From NCBI RefSeq assembly GCF_021654165.1, contig NZ_JAKFZN010000003.1, positions 186,001 through 250,000 of the forward strand: a DNA stretch of 64,000 nt, given 5' to 3'. Below, in pieces: positions 34,341 to 44,483 of the stretch; position 1 is the stretch's first letter; every line of letters starts with the position of its first letter. This DNA is from Nereida sp. MMG025 (GTDB taxonomy: Bacteria; Pseudomonadota; Alphaproteobacteria; Rhodobacterales; Rhodobacteraceae). Below the pieces are notes generated by a model. The model worked only from the letters and a program-made list of their open reading frames with translations. It did not search any database and was not told the origin of the DNA. The position numbers and the translations under genes were made by a program.

Positions 34341-36323
34341 ATGAGTTTGCCACCCAACTTTCTTGATGAACTGCGCAACCGCCTGTCCATTGCTGATGTG
34401 GTGGGGCGCAAGGTCATGTGGGATCAGCGCAAATCCAACCAAGCCAAGGGTGACATGTGGGCGCCATGCCCGTTCCACCATGAAAAAACCGCCAGCTTCC
34501 ATGTGGATGATCGCAAGGGTTATTACTATTGTTTTGGCTGCCACGCCAAAGGGGATGCGCTGAGTTTCGTACGCGAGACAGAGAATGTCAGTTTCATGGA
34601 AGCGGTCGAAATTCTTGCGGGTGAGGCCGGCATGCAGATGCCCGCGCGCGATCCCAAGGCGGCCGAAAAAGCAGATCGTGCGACCAAGCTGGTCGAAGTG
34701 ATGGAAATGGCCGTTCAGTATTTCCGCCTGCAACTGAAAACGTCCGTTGCAGGCGAGGCCCGCACCTATTTGCAAGGGCGCGGTTTGAGCGAGGCTGCGC
34801 TGGAGCGGTGGGAGATCGGGTTTGCGCCTGACGCGTGGCAGGGGCTTTGGGACCATCTGACAGCCAAAAACGTACCAGCCGATATGATCCTTGCGGCAGG
34901 GTTGGCCAAGCCATCACAAAAGGGCGGCAAGCCCTACGATACGTTTCGCGGACGCATCATTTTTCCGATCCGCGATGCACGTGGGCGTGCGATTGCTTTT
35001 GGGGGCCGCGCGATGGACCCCAATGACAATGCCAAGTACCTCAACTCTCCCGAGACAGAGTTGTTCGACAAGGGCCGCAACCTCTACAATCACAAACCTG
35101 CACGCGAGGCGGCGGGCAAAGGGCAACCTCTGATCGTGGCCGAAGGCTATATGGATGTGATCGCCTTGTCGGAGGCGGGGTTCACCGCCGCTGTCGCGCC
35201 GCTTGGCACTGCTGTGACCGACAACCAGCTTGCACTCCTATGGCGGATCCATCCCGAACCCATCATTGCGTTGGATGGGGACACGGCTGGTCTGCGCGCG
35301 GCAATGCGATTGATTGATCTGACCTTGCCATTGCTGGAAGCGGGCAAGTCGCTGCGCTTTGCGATCATGCCCGAAGGTCAGGACCCCGACGATTTGCTGC
35401 GTGCCCAAGGACCTGCTGCGGTGCAGGCTGTATTGGACAAAGCGATGCCGATGGTCGATTTGCTGTGGCGGCGCGAAACGGAAGGGCAGAATTTTGATAG
35501 CCCCGAACGCAAGGCCGCGCTGGACAAACAGTTGCGCGACAAGATCACCCTTATCAAAGACCCTTCCGTGCGCAGCCACTACGGGCAGGCCATCAAAGAC
35601 CTGCGCTGGCAGTTGTTTCGGGCCAAGCCTGCGGGCAGTGATGCGGGGCGGGGGCGTTCTGCGAACCGCAAGTGGAACGCGCCCGAAGGGTCAATGTCGA
35701 CGACAAAGTCGTCCTTTTTGGTCAGTGCAGAACACGCCTCCCAGGACTATCTGCGCGAGGCCGTCATTCTGGCGGTGCTGCTGCGCAACCCCACGGCCTT
35801 GCCCGAATTTGAGGACCGGTTGGAACGTCTCGATTGCCTTGATCCTGATCACCGTGCGCTACAATCGGCGCTGTTGCGGCACATGGAGGCCGCACCTGAC
35901 ATGCTTTTTGAAACCGTCGAGCAAGATGTCGGTGCATCGGTGCTTGAAAAGCTGATGGGCCAGCCCCACGTAGCAATCACCCCGCCAGTGCGCAGGCCTG
36001 GCGATAGCGAGCTTGCCTCGCTGTGTTTGGCCGAAGAATTTGCAAAGCTTGCGGCACGGCGCGGTCACGCCCGCGAAATCACGGAAGTCATGCAGGATAT
36101 GGCAGACCGTGCGGATGAAAACCTGACGTGGCGCCTGCGCGAGGCGGCTGAGGGTCTGAATGGTGCGGCGGCGGTGGATACAGACGACAGCGCCGATTAT
36201 GACGTAGGTCCCAACGGTGCCAAAATGAAACGCGATGAACGGAGCGCTTTTGACCAGCTTATTGACCAGATCAGCTACGGAAAGACAGGCAAACCTGACG
36301 GCGCCTCGGACGAACAAGGCTAA
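34341..36323 (+). CDS. dnaG: DNA primase
   Basis: ATG 34341 is preferred over a TTG at 34326, giving 660 residues. The N-terminal CHC2 zinc finger has CPFHHEKTASF and YYCFGCHAKGDA (about residues 40-70). The TOPRIM core includes LIVAEGYMDVIAL (about 265) and EPIIALDGDTAGLRAA (about 310). A helicase-binding C-terminal domain follows (about 460-600). It makes RNA primers for replication and is followed by rpoD, the conserved macromolecular synthesis order. Upstream rpsU is not present. Confidence 0.95.
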   Translation: MSLPPNFLDELRNRLSIADVVGRKVMWDQRKSNQAKGDMWAPCPFHHEKTASFHVDDRKGYYYCFGCHAKGDALSFVRETENVSFMEAVEILAGEAGMQMPARDPKAAEKADRATKLVEVMEMAVQYFRLQLKTSVAGEARTYLQGRGLSEAALERWEIGFAPDAWQGLWDHLTAKNVPADMILAAGLAKPSQKGGKPYDTFRGRIIFPIRDARGRAIAFGGRAMDPNDNAKYLNSPETELFDKGRNLYNHKPAREAAGKGQPLIVAEGYMDVIALSEAGFTAAVAPLGTAVTDNQLALLWRIHPEPIIALDGDTAGLRAAMRLIDLTLPLLEAGKSLRFAIMPEGQDPDDLLRAQGPAAVQAVLDKAMPMVDLLWRRETEGQNFDSPERKAALDKQLRDKITLIKDPSVRSHYGQAIKDLRWQLFRAKPAGSDAGRGRSANRKWNAPEGSMSTTKSSFLVSAEHASQDYLREAVILAVLLRNPTALPEFEDRLERLDCLDPDHRALQSALLRHMEAAPDMLFETVEQDVGASVLEKLMGQPHVAITPPVRRPGDSELASLCLAEEFAKLAARRGHAREITEVMQDMADRADENLTWRLREAAEGLNGAAAVDTDDSADYDVGPNGAKMKRDERSAFDQLIDQISYGKTGKPDGASDEQG

Positions 36324-36364
36324 GACCTGTGGCGCACTCGCGTCATATTCGCCCTCAATACAAC

Positions 36365-36432
36365 GAATCACTCTGGCGCTCTGGCCGAATCACTCTAGGT
36401 ATAGGATGATTCGTACTTAATTTATGCGAATC
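36365..36432. promoter_or_regulatory. Array of four GANTC sites at 20-22 bp spacing upstream of rpoD
   Basis: GAATC or GATTC sites start at 36365, 36387, 36408 and 36428, spaced 22, 21 and 20 bp (two helical turns each). Three read CGAATCA on the plus strand and one reads it on the minus strand; the first two share CGAATCACTCT. They lie 58-125 bp before the rpoD start. GANTC is the CcrM methylation sequence in alphaproteobacteria. The even spacing suggests an operator or methylation-sensitive promoter. Confidence 0.6.
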
Positions 36433-36489
36433 AGTCAGGGTTCGCCCCGAAACGCCACGCCGCACCCCTTCTCGCCAAAGGAGACCTCC

Positions 36490-38466
36490 ATGGCCAAAGA
36501 TACCGACGACCGCAAGAACGCCGATCAGGAAAACGCCCACAGCTTGGACATGTCGCAAGCCGCGGTGAAAAAGATGATCGGGGAGGCACGGGAACGGGGC
36601 TACATCACCTACGACCAGCTTAACCAAGTGTTGCCGCCCGAGCAGGTGAGTTCCGAACAAATCGAAGACGTCATGTCGATGCTGTCAGAAATGGGCATCA
36701 ACATCATTGAAGATGATGAGGCCGAAGAAGAAGAGGCCAAAGGCGGCACAGATATCGTGACCAAAGAGGGCGCCCGCGAGGTTGCGGTTGCGGGTCAGGA
36801 AACCGAAAAACTGGATCGCACGGATGATCCAGTGCGCATGTATCTGCGCGAAATGGGCAGCGTTGAATTGCTCAGCCGTGAAGGTGAAATTGCGATTGCC
36901 AAGCGCATTGAGGCGGGTCGCAACACCATGATTGCGGGCCTTTGTGAAAGCCCGCTGACCTTTCAGGCGATCACCATTTGGCGTGACGAACTTCTGGGCG
37001 AAGACATTCTGCTGCGCGACGTGATCGACCTTGAAACCACCTTTGGCGACCAGATGGCCGAGGAAGAGGAAGAGCCCGTTGTGCCCGCGGCTGGTGTGGC
37101 CGCACCAGAGGCCAAAAAAGAAGAACAGCAGGAATTGGATGCGGACGGCAATCCAATTCAGGTCGATGATGATGACGACGAAGATGAACAGGCCAATCTG
37201 TCGCTTGCCGCGATGGAAGCTGCACTCAAGCCACGCGTTCTGGAAACATTGGAAGTCATTGCGCGGGACTACACCAAGCTTTCTGATATGCAGGATCAAC
37301 GGATGTCTGCGACATTGAACGAAGATGGTTCGTTTAGTGAAAAAGATGAAAAGAAATACCAGAAGCTGCGCTCTGAAATTGTTGAATTGGTGAATGAGCT
37401 TCATTTGCACAACAACCGTATCGAAGCCCTGATTGACCAGCTTTACGGTATCAACCGCCGTATCATGTCGATCGACTCCGCGATGGTGAAACTTGCAGAC
37501 CAAGCCCGCATCAACCGCCGGGACTTTATTGATGCCTACCGCGGGCGTGAGCTGGACCCCAACTGGCTGACCGATATGGGAGAAAAGCCCGGTCGCGGTT
37601 GGCAAGCGCTGATCGAAAAGTCGACAGGCAAGATCGAGGACTTGCGCGCAGATATGGCGCAGGTCGGTCAATATGTCGGCCTTGATATCTCGGAATTCCG
37701 CCGCATCGTCCAACAGGTGCAAAAAGGCGAAAAAGAAGCGCGTCAGGCCAAGAAAGAAATGGTCGAAGCGAACCTGCGCCTGGTTATCTCGATTGCCAAA
37801 AAATACACCAACCGTGGTCTGCAATTCCTTGATCTTATTCAGGAAGGCAACATCGGCTTGATGAAGGCGGTTGATAAGTTCGAATACCGTCGCGGCTATA
37901 AGTTTTCGACCTACGCCACATGGTGGATCCGTCAGGCAATAACCCGCTCGATTGCGGATCAGGCGCGCACCATCCGTATTCCTGTGCATATGATCGAGAC
38001 GATCAACAAACTGGTGCGCACAGGTCGCCAGATGTTGCATGAGATTGGTCGCGAACCCACACCAGAGGAATTGGCTGAAAAGCTGCAAATGCCGCTGGAA
38101 AAAGTGCGCAAGGTGATGAAGATCGCCAAAGAGCCAATCAGCCTTGAAACACCCATCGGTGACGAGGAAGACAGCCAGCTTGGTGATTTCATTGAGGACA
38201 AAAACGCGATCCTGCCACTGGACAGCGCCATTCAGGAAAACCTCAAGGAAACCACAACCCGTGTGCTCTCATCGCTGACGCCGCGCGAAGAGCGCGTGCT
38301 GCGGATGCGCTTTGGCATCGGTATGAACACCGATCACACGCTTGAAGAAGTGGGCCAGCAGTTCAGCGTGACCCGCGAACGTATCCGTCAGATCGAAGCC
38401 AAGGCACTGCGTAAGTTGAAGCACCCAAGCCGCAGCCGAAAATTGCGCAGTTTCCTTGACCAATAG
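36490..38466 (+). CDS. rpoD: RNA polymerase primary sigma factor RpoD
   Basis: ATG 36490 follows AAAGGAGACC. The 658-residue protein has sigma-70 region 1.1 at the N-terminus ([17 protein letters not shown]). An acidic nonconserved region lies between, with EEEAKGG and DDDDDEDEQ runs. Regions 2.1-2.4 ([38 protein letters not shown]), region 3 and region 4.2 ([17 protein letters not shown]) follow. It is the housekeeping sigma factor. It follows dnaG by 166 bp that contain a phased GANTC array, so it may have its own promoter. Length is typical for alphaproteobacteria. Confidence 0.96.
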   Translation: MAKDTDDRKNADQENAHSLDMSQAAVKKMIGEARERGYITYDQLNQVLPPEQVSSEQIEDVMSMLSEMGINIIEDDEAEEEEAKGGTDIVTKEGAREVAVAGQETEKLDRTDDPVRMYLREMGSVELLSREGEIAIAKRIEAGRNTMIAGLCESPLTFQAITIWRDELLGEDILLRDVIDLETTFGDQMAEEEEEPVVPAAGVAAPEAKKEEQQELDADGNPIQVDDDDDEDEQANLSLAAMEAALKPRVLETLEVIARDYTKLSDMQDQRMSATLNEDGSFSEKDEKKYQKLRSEIVELVNELHLHNNRIEALIDQLYGINRRIMSIDSAMVKLADQARINRRDFIDAYRGRELDPNWLTDMGEKPGRGWQALIEKSTGKIEDLRADMAQVGQYVGLDISEFRRIVQQVQKGEKEARQAKKEMVEANLRLVISIAKKYTNRGLQFLDLIQEGNIGLMKAVDKFEYRRGYKFSTYATWWIRQAITRSIADQARTIRIPVHMIETINKLVRTGRQMLHEIGREPTPEELAEKLQMPLEKVRKVMKIAKEPISLETPIGDEEDSQLGDFIEDKNAILPLDSAIQENLKETTTRVLSSLTPREERVLRMRFGIGMNTDHTLEEVGQQFSVTRERIRQIEAKALRKLKHPSRSRKLRSFLDQ

Positions 38467-38477
38467 GCCAAAGGCAC

Positions 38478-39065
38478 ATGCTCTTAAAGCGTATTGCCGC
38501 ATTTGGGGCGGCGACCTTTTGGGCGATATTTCTCGCGTGGTTGACTGCGGTTTTGCTGTCGTTGGCGGGGCGCGATATCGGTGCGCATTTCATTGCATCC
38601 CCCCAGTGGGGGCAGACCGCATTTCCTTACGCCATCTGGTTTGGCATCTGCGTGGGGCTGCTCTTCGCCGTAGCTCTCGTCCTCACACGCGCTAAAAATC
38701 CCAAACTCAAGGACGCATCACCGACGAAGGTAGGGCTTTATGCCGTTCTGGTCGGCGGCTGCTTCTTTCTGCTCTCCTATGCCACGGTTATCCTGACAAT
38801 CCCCATGGCACATGCCAAATTGGTCTCGGAGGACGTGCACCATACATATGTGATCAAGGTTGTTATTGGTCATGATCCCAGGCGCTCAAGAGGGTGTTAT
38901 AGGCGGACGCAGATCGATGATATGCCAGGCTTTATTGACTATCTTTGTAGCCGTCCCGAAGGGTTCAGCCAGATCGCCAAACCCGGAGATGTCGTCTTGG
39001 TCGCGGGCAAAGGCTCGGCACTTGGGGTCTATTATGACGCCTTCAACCTACGCGAACAGCAATGA
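38478..39065 (+). CDS. Hypothetical membrane protein downstream of rpoD
   Basis: The 195-residue protein has three probable transmembrane helices (residues about 8-30, 48-68 and 88-108) followed by a roughly 85-residue soluble tail containing CYRRTQIDDMPGF, a second Cys in YLCSRPEG, and KPGDVVLVAGKGSALGVYY. I do not recognise the family. It begins 11 bp after the rpoD stop and may be cotranscribed. Two Cys in the tail could matter if it faces the periplasm. Confidence 0.55.
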   Translation: MLLKRIAAFGAATFWAIFLAWLTAVLLSLAGRDIGAHFIASPQWGQTAFPYAIWFGICVGLLFAVALVLTRAKNPKLKDASPTKVGLYAVLVGGCFFLLSYATVILTIPMAHAKLVSEDVHHTYVIKVVIGHDPRRSRGCYRRTQIDDMPGFIDYLCSRPEGFSQIAKPGDVVLVAGKGSALGVYYDAFNLREQQ

Positions 39066-39095
39066 CATGACAGCTTGCATTGGGTGGCCACAGAA

Positions 39096-39509
39096 ATGAA
39101 CACAACCTTTTCGATCAAAACGCATGGCCAGGGTCTGTATGACTTTACGGATCAGGTCAGAACATGGCTCGCGCAACGCACAGATGCGCACCAGCTGACA
39201 CTTTTCATCCAGCACACGTCTGCCAGCCTACTAATTCAGGAAAATGCAGACCCCGAAGTGCGCACGGATCTCGCCAATTTCTTCAAACGTCTTGTGCCGC
39301 CCACGACGGACCCAAACATGGCGTATCTGACCCACACCTATGAAGGGCCTGACGATATGCCTGCCCACATCAAGGCTGCCCTGTTGCCTGTCAGCCTGAC
39401 CATTCCGATCATTGATGGGCGGCTTGCGCTTGGCACTTGGCAGGGCATTTACCTCTTTGAACACCGTGATGCGCCGCACACCCGAAAGATCATCGCCCAA
39501 GTGATCTGA
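39096..39509 (+). CDS. YjbQ/UPF0047 family protein
   Basis: The 137-residue product from ATG 39096 matches UPF0047: IQHTSASLLIQENADPEVRTDL and HIKAALLPVSLTIPIIDGRLALGTWQGIYLFEHR are its hallmarks. Family members have weak thiamine-phosphate synthase activity, but the physiological role is unsettled. Two conserved His in the signature regions form the metal or substrate site. It is followed immediately by a repeat element. Confidence 0.9.
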   Translation: MNTTFSIKTHGQGLYDFTDQVRTWLAQRTDAHQLTLFIQHTSASLLIQENADPEVRTDLANFFKRLVPPTTDPNMAYLTHTYEGPDDMPAHIKAALLPVSLTIPIIDGRLALGTWQGIYLFEHRDAPHTRKIIAQVI

Positions 39510-39510
39510 C

Positions 39511-39557
39511 CTTCATTGTTGGAAAAATACCTCGGGGGTGCGGGGGCTGGCCCCCGC
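39511..39557 (-). repeat. Inverted copy of the TATTT...AACAATGAAG repeat with GC-rich hairpin
   Basis: Reading on the minus strand, a GCGGGGGC-stem hairpin (39540-39557) leads into GAGGTATTTTTCC and then AACAATGAAG (39511-39531). It starts two bases after the yjbQ stop, in opposite orientation to the gene. It shares the tail with copies at 29120-29141 and 52955-52975. Confidence 0.7.
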
Positions 39558-39645
39558 GGCGCGACCGTAACGACGGCTTTGATTGTCACTAGATGCAGCA
39601 GGGTGAAAAAACCATCTACCCAAATCTGGCGAATGGTTCTATACC

Positions 39646-39654
39646 TGTGGATAA
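39646..39654 (-). promoter_or_regulatory. DnaA box upstream of nrdR
   Basis: TGTGGATAA, the reverse complement of the perfect DnaA box TTATCCACA, lies 52 bp before the nrdR start. DnaA could link nrdR expression to replication. One box alone does not make an origin. Confidence 0.45.
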
Positions 39655-39705
39655 GTGGGGCAAAGACCCCCAAGAGGCAGATCAAAAAGAAAAGGGGCAT
39701 GGCCA

Positions 39706-40176
39706 ATGCGCTGTCCATTTTGCGGAAATGTAGACACTCAAGTCAAAGATTCACGTCCTGCCGAGGACCATGTGGCAATCCGGCGTCGTCGGTTCTGCCC
39801 GGCCTGTGGCGGACGGTTTACCACTTATGAACGCGTCCAGTTGCGTGATTTGGTCGTGATCAAATCGAACGGCCGGCGCGAGGATTTTGACCGCGACAAA
39901 CTTGAACGCTCGGTCCGCATCAGCCTGCAGAAACGCCCTGTCGAGCCTGAGCGCATTGATCAAATGATCAGCGGCATTGTGCGGCGCCTTGAAAGCATGG
40001 GCGAAACAGATATCGGCTCCAAGCAGATCGGTGAAATTGTCATGGAAGCACTCGCGCGGATTGATACGGTTGCCTATGTGCGGTTTGCCAGTGTGTACAA
40101 AAACTTCCAAGCGGCGGACGATTTTGACAAATTTGTCTCCGAGCTGCGCCCTAACGTCGGCCCCGACGAGGAGTGA
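39706..40176 (+). CDS. nrdR: Transcriptional repressor NrdR
   Basis: ATG 39706 follows AAAAGGGG. The 156-residue protein has the zinc ribbon MRCPFCGN ... [16 protein letters not shown] (residues 1-36) and the ATP-cone domain (about 49-139, [16 protein letters not shown]). It senses ATP/dATP and represses ribonucleotide reductase genes. It overlaps ribD by GTGA, and nrdR-ribD is a conserved pair. Its own DNA sites are not obvious here. Confidence 0.95.
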   Translation: MRCPFCGNVDTQVKDSRPAEDHVAIRRRRFCPACGGRFTTYERVQLRDLVVIKSNGRREDFDRDKLERSVRISLQKRPVEPERIDQMISGIVRRLESMGETDIGSKQIGEIVMEALARIDTVAYVRFASVYKNFQAADDFDKFVSELRPNVGPDEE

Positions 40177-41240
40177 CCACCCCCTCTCATGAGACGTTCA
40201 TGCGCCACGCGCTGTCCTTGGGGCGGCGCGGGCAGGGACGTGTCTGGCCAAATCCTGCTGTCGGTTGCGTCATCGTAAATGACGGGCGGATCGTCGGGCG
40301 CGGCTGGACGCAGCCGGGGGGCAGACCCCATGCAGAGACGGTCGCACTGGCCCAAGCAGGCGACCGGGCCAAAGGGGCCACGGCCTATGTCACGCTTGAG
40401 CCTTGCGTCCACCACGGACAAACACCCCCCTGCACACAGGCGTTGATCGCAGCGCAGGTGGCATGTGTCGTCAGTGCGCTTCAGGATGATGATCCGCGCG
40501 TGAATGGCAAAGGGTTTCAGCAGCTTGCCGCGGCGGGGATCGAGGTGGTCACCGGTGTGTGTGCCGACACTGCCGCGCAGGACCACGCTGGCTTTTTTCT
40601 GCGACTGAATGAACAGCGCCCCTTTGTGACGCTGAAGCTGGCCAGTAGTTTTGATGGCCGCATCGCAACGGTGACAGGGGACAGCCAATGGATTACGGGG
40701 CCGCAGGCCCGCCGCGCGGTGCATGCCCTGCGTCTGTCCCATGACGCGGTGATGGTCGGCGGCGCGACCGTGCGTGCGGATGATCCAAGCCTGACCGTGC
40801 GCGATTTGGGTGCGGTGGCGCAGCCCACACGGATCGTGGTGGGACAGGCGGCCCGTGTGCCCGCAGACGCGCAGTTGGTGCGTACCGCCAGACAGACGCC
40901 CACTTGGGTTTTGCATCAGGATGATTTCGCGCCGATGGCGGATACGGGCGTCATGTCATGTCGCTACACAGGTGATTTGCGGGCGGCTATGGCTGTATTG
41001 GCCCAAAAAGGCATCACACGTGTCTTTTGTGAAGGGGGCGGCAGCTTGGCCGCGTCTTTGCTGGCCGAAGGGTTGGTCGATGAGCTGATAGGATTTACCG
41101 CCGGCGCAGTGATCGGAAGCGATGGGCTGCCGTCACTGGCAACGATGGGGGTTGCGGCGTTGTCAGATGCCCCCCGTTTTGCGTTGGTAGACACACAGGT
41201 CGTTGGTGGTGATGTCATGCACCGGTGGCGCAGATCCTAA
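40173..41240 (+). CDS. ribD: Bifunctional riboflavin biosynthesis deaminase/reductase RibD
   Basis: The 355-residue protein starts with GTG overlapping the nrdR stop. The N-terminal deaminase domain has the zinc site [11 protein letters not shown] (about residue 51) and [13 protein letters not shown] (about 75). The reductase domain starts near residue 150 with [12 protein letters not shown] and contains [15 protein letters not shown]. It performs the deamination and ribose reduction of the riboflavin pathway. It ends with a 4-base convergent overlap with kpsC, which separates it from ribE by about 4.7 kb. Confidence 0.94.
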   Translation: MTTPSHETFMRHALSLGRRGQGRVWPNPAVGCVIVNDGRIVGRGWTQPGGRPHAETVALAQAGDRAKGATAYVTLEPCVHHGQTPPCTQALIAAQVACVVSALQDDDPRVNGKGFQQLAAAGIEVVTGVCADTAAQDHAGFFLRLNEQRPFVTLKLASSFDGRIATVTGDSQWITGPQARRAVHALRLSHDAVMVGGATVRADDPSLTVRDLGAVAQPTRIVVGQAARVPADAQLVRTARQTPTWVLHQDDFAPMADTGVMSCRYTGDLRAAMAVLAQKGITRVFCEGGGSLAASLLAEGLVDELIGFTAGAVIGSDGLPSLATMGVAALSDAPRFALVDTQVVGGDVMHRWRRS

Positions 41241-43237
41241 CGCCAAAGATGGGCGTAGCTGGCAAAAATGCCTTGGGCCTTGGCCAGCAGCCGTAAGGGC
41301 CGCCCGACTTTGCCCGTGGCGCCTTGTGACAATCGGTCAACAATCACTTCCACGGGGGCGGGCTGCTGCGTAAGCGGATCAAAGTAGCGTGGATAATCAA
41401 TAAGTGCCGCGTGGGTCAGCTGATCAAGGCTCGGGCGGGCAAATCGCCGGTCGGGTGTTTCACTTAGATCATGGGTCAAACCCCATCCCGCATAGAACGG
41501 CACACCAAGACATGTGACGCGCACGTCGCGCAAAAGCGCCTCAAACCCCAAAAGCGATGTGATCGTCCAGACGTCCTGCACATGATCCAGAAGGGTCAGG
41601 GCGTCTGCATGATGTGCAATCACATCGGCGCAGGCCAGCACCTCATCGGGGACATCGCCGCTACGTAGGCCTGCCTCTACGTCGGGGTGGGGTTTGTAAA
41701 TGATCACCGCCTTGGGATTGGCTGTGCGTGCCGCGCGCAATAGATCGGCATTGGTGCGCACGGCGCCGGCGCCTTTCTTGATCGAGGCGTCATCCTCAAC
41801 CTGCCCGGGCACAAGGATGCGGTGGCCCTTTGGCAAAGCGGGCATTTCGCCCGTCAGGTTGTATTTCGACAGGTGGTTTTTGATTAACGCGCCGCGCAGG
41901 TCTTCGGCGCGGCGCAGCGCACCGTTTTCCAAGTCTATGCTTCGGTTGATCCAGTATTCCATACGGCTGTCGCGGGTGGGATCATAGTAAATTCCCAGAT
42001 CGTCACAGACCAGTGACATCGGCGGGATCAATTCCGCCCCAAGCCCGCGCGACCGTAAAAAGCCGTCCTCAACTCGGACAGCATCCGTATCGCGCCCTGC
42101 CTTGCTGGCCCAGATCATCGCTTTGCGTCCATCACTGGCGGGTTTGTCGAAGGTCATCTTGCGGTATGCGCCAAACACCTTTTGCAATGTGCTGCGCTTC
42201 CAAAGGCGCATGCCTTGTGCGCTCCATCCCGTGTGATCTTCGCGCCATGCGCGTGTCCGCGCCTCTAATGCGCCAACCGCCCCTTCAAAATTCGTCAGAC
42301 AGTCGCGGTATGGATCATACCAAGTGGGCGCAACAATCATCGCAGCGGCAAAAAGCTGTGCGCGGCTCAGGTTGCGTTGGCGACGGTCGATCGGGGCGCG
42401 GTCATCGGTCAAACCCCATCCTGCGTAAAAGGGTTGGCCGTAAAGGATGGGTTTGTGGCCTGCCATAATCGCTTCAAACCCCATTTGGCTGGAGACCGCA
42501 TAGACTTTGGTGGCCCCTTCCAAAAGGGAATGGGGGCTGATGGCATCGTCGACCAAGGTGATCGTGTCTGTCGCATCATCCTTTGTGAAATGACCCGCGC
42601 GGTGGCCTTGTACCGTTTCGGGGTGGGTTTTGATCAAGATGCGTGCGCGCGGGTTTTCCAATCGCGCGTCGAGCAGCATTTCGCGGAAGCTATCGGAAAT
42701 TGCGCCGCCATAGGTGATACTTGCATCGCCCTTGGTCTGGTCGATCACCAGCACATATCCCGGTTCGGGGGCAGGGGTGTCTGGATCAAAAGCATTGTAT
42801 TTCGACAAATGCATGCGCCGCAGCCGTTTGATCCCGTCGCGTGCGCGATCCAACAGGGCAGTGTCATCCAAGGGGTCATGTCTAAGAATATGTTCAAGCC
42901 GCGATGGGGTGGTGCTGTCAAAATGCACGCCCATGTCATCAATCAGCAAACCCAACGGGGGCTCTCCGTCCCGTCCGGGCAGGACCGAACGTAAAAACGC
43001 ATCTTCCATGCGCACAATGGGCGCATCTTGGTGAGCGGCGACCTTTTCGCCGCGCGGACTGGTTGGACTGCGCCCCCAAACGCCCACCGTGTCCGATGGA
43101 TCTTTGGGCAGTCCGATGCGGATGTCGAAGCCTGAAAGTTCAAGGATGCGGCGGATGCGCTTTTGCGTCAGAAACCCGCCATTGTAGACGAAAAGCCGCC
43201 GTGGGGCGGACCCATCGGCGGCCTTGTTTTCGCTCAT
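41237..43237 (-). CDS. kpsC: Capsule polysaccharide beta-Kdo transferase KpsC
   Basis: The 666-residue protein has two repeated halves of the KpsC family: both contain an LFVYNGGF/IWASKAGRD-type start, an FLRS segment (AFLRSVLPG and GFLRSRGLG), and the glycosyltransferase motif IKTHPETVQG (about residue 203) or YKPHPDVEAG (about 520). It adds alternating beta-Kdo residues to phosphatidylglycerol in capsule assembly. It is last of a reverse-strand block with the Wza-like gene and kpsS, 5 bp from the Wza-like gene. Length is typical. Confidence 0.9.
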   Translation of the reverse strand: MSENKAADGSAPRRLFVYNGGFLTQKRIRRILELSGFDIRIGLPKDPSDTVGVWGRSPTSPRGEKVAAHQDAPIVRMEDAFLRSVLPGRDGEPPLGLLIDDMGVHFDSTTPSRLEHILRHDPLDDTALLDRARDGIKRLRRMHLSKYNAFDPDTPAPEPGYVLVIDQTKGDASITYGGAISDSFREMLLDARLENPRARILIKTHPETVQGHRAGHFTKDDATDTITLVDDAISPHSLLEGATKVYAVSSQMGFEAIMAGHKPILYGQPFYAGWGLTDDRAPIDRRQRNLSRAQLFAAAMIVAPTWYDPYRDCLTNFEGAVGALEARTRAWREDHTGWSAQGMRLWKRSTLQKVFGAYRKMTFDKPASDGRKAMIWASKAGRDTDAVRVEDGFLRSRGLGAELIPPMSLVCDDLGIYYDPTRDSRMEYWINRSIDLENGALRRAEDLRGALIKNHLSKYNLTGEMPALPKGHRILVPGQVEDDASIKKGAGAVRTNADLLRAARTANPKAVIIYKPHPDVEAGLRSGDVPDEVLACADVIAHHADALTLLDHVQDVWTITSLLGFEALLRDVRVTCLGVPFYAGWGLTHDLSETPDRRFARPSLDQLTHAALIDYPRYFDPLTQQPAPVEVIVDRLSQGATGKVGRPLRLLAKAQGIFASYAHLWR

Positions 43238-43242
43238 TGCCT

Positions 43243-44376
43243 TTAGTTACCTGCCAGCGTGTTCAGGGTGTCCACGCTGTTCAAAGAGCCTGTGATCGCG
43301 GCCAGGGTTTTGTTCCACTGAACGTAGGGCGCTTCGGTCACATATACCGTATCTTGGTCACGGATCGCAAAATCACGGGCCAAGAACATCCCGTTTGGTT
43401 CCGTCAGATCCAGCACATAGGCCACGCGCTGTGCGCCTACCAAATCGGTGCGGCCAAGCACGTTGTTTGCAATCTCGGCAGGTTCGTTGCGGAACACAAA
43501 GACGCCCGTTGGATCGGCCAGATTTGTGTTCAGACCGCCCACCTGCGCAAGCGCTTCGATGGCCGAGATGGACTGCGATTCAAATTCAACGCGGTTTTGC
43601 GCACCCGTGGCGCCCAGAATTGTATAGGCCCGCGTGTCCTGTTCGACCAAAATGCGATCACCGCCGCGCAATGCGATGTCAAACCGTGGATCGCGATAGA
43701 GGTCCTTGAACCAGACTTTTGCCTGATGCTGGCCGCGAATGACGGTGATTTGTGCGACTTCGGCCTCCAGTCCAACACCACCCGCCTGCGCGAGCATGGC
43801 CGCCAGTGTGCGCGTGGGCCGTTCGATCGGATAGACGCCTTGGGCCCCCACTGCGCCGACGATCGAAACGGTTGATCCGTCACCGGCGATGCGGCGCACT
43901 TGCACCTGTGGGTCTGGGGTCTGGTCGTTCAGGCGTGTCGTGATCAGGCGGCGCAGGGCCTCGGGGCTTTTGCCCGCGGCCTTCAACGTGCCTGCGTAAG
44001 GCACAAAGATGTTGCCGTTGCCGTCAACCTGCACTTCTTCCAGCACGGTTGCGTTTTGCCCCTGACCGGCCAGAAGGCCATCATCGACGTTTTCCCAAAT
44101 CGTCAAACCAAGAACATCGCCCGGGCGGATCACGTCAGAGCCCACGATGCCTGCATTCAAAAAGGCGTCCGAGAACCCCAAAGCAGGGGTTACGCTGGCC
44201 GCGCGGGTCACGCGGTCGTTGACCACAACGATAAATGCATCGCCTTCGCGTTGCACCGATCCTGCAAAAATCTCGCGTTTGTTTGGGCCAACACGGGGCA
44301 AGCCGCATGACGCAACGAATGTCACAAGGGTCAAAAGGGCGACGCCCTTTGCCCAACGAGAGCCATTGATTTTCAC
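43243..44376 (-). CDS. Polysaccharide export lipoprotein (Wza/KpsD-like)
   Basis: The 377-residue protein has a lipoprotein signal with lipobox VASC near residue 24, followed by the poly-export domain (IRPGDVLGLTIWENVDDG, about residue 80) and SLBB-type segments (VSIVGAVGAQGVYPIERP and YTILGATGAQNRVEFE). It is the outer-membrane export channel for capsule. It sits between kpsC and kpsS, with 107 bp before it that may hold a promoter. No KpsE/M/T ABC transporter genes are in the window, so they must be elsewhere. Confidence 0.9.
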   Translation of the reverse strand: MKINGSRWAKGVALLTLVTFVASCGLPRVGPNKREIFAGSVQREGDAFIVVVNDRVTRAASVTPALGFSDAFLNAGIVGSDVIRPGDVLGLTIWENVDDGLLAGQGQNATVLEEVQVDGNGNIFVPYAGTLKAAGKSPEALRRLITTRLNDQTPDPQVQVRRIAGDGSTVSIVGAVGAQGVYPIERPTRTLAAMLAQAGGVGLEAEVAQITVIRGQHQAKVWFKDLYRDPRFDIALRGGDRILVEQDTRAYTILGATGAQNRVEFESQSISAIEALAQVGGLNTNLADPTGVFVFRNEPAEIANNVLGRTDLVGAQRVAYVLDLTEPNGMFLARDFAIRDQDTVYVTEAPYVQWNKTLAAITGSLNSVDTLNTLAGN

Positions 44377-44483
44377 TGCTCTGGTCCTTTCGACCTTATA
44401 GAAACTGCCTCAGACTTTTTGTCTTATTTTGGTATAGAGTACTGGATTCCAACGCAAAAAGGAAGCCATAGGTCTTGTGTCTG

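Noticed and set aside
36685-38088. 467-residue minus-strand open frame
   Set aside because: Exact antisense of rpoD; rich in His/Gln/Phe with no domain.
39646-39654. Replication origin
   Set aside because: Single DnaA box, no AT-rich unwinding region or box cluster.
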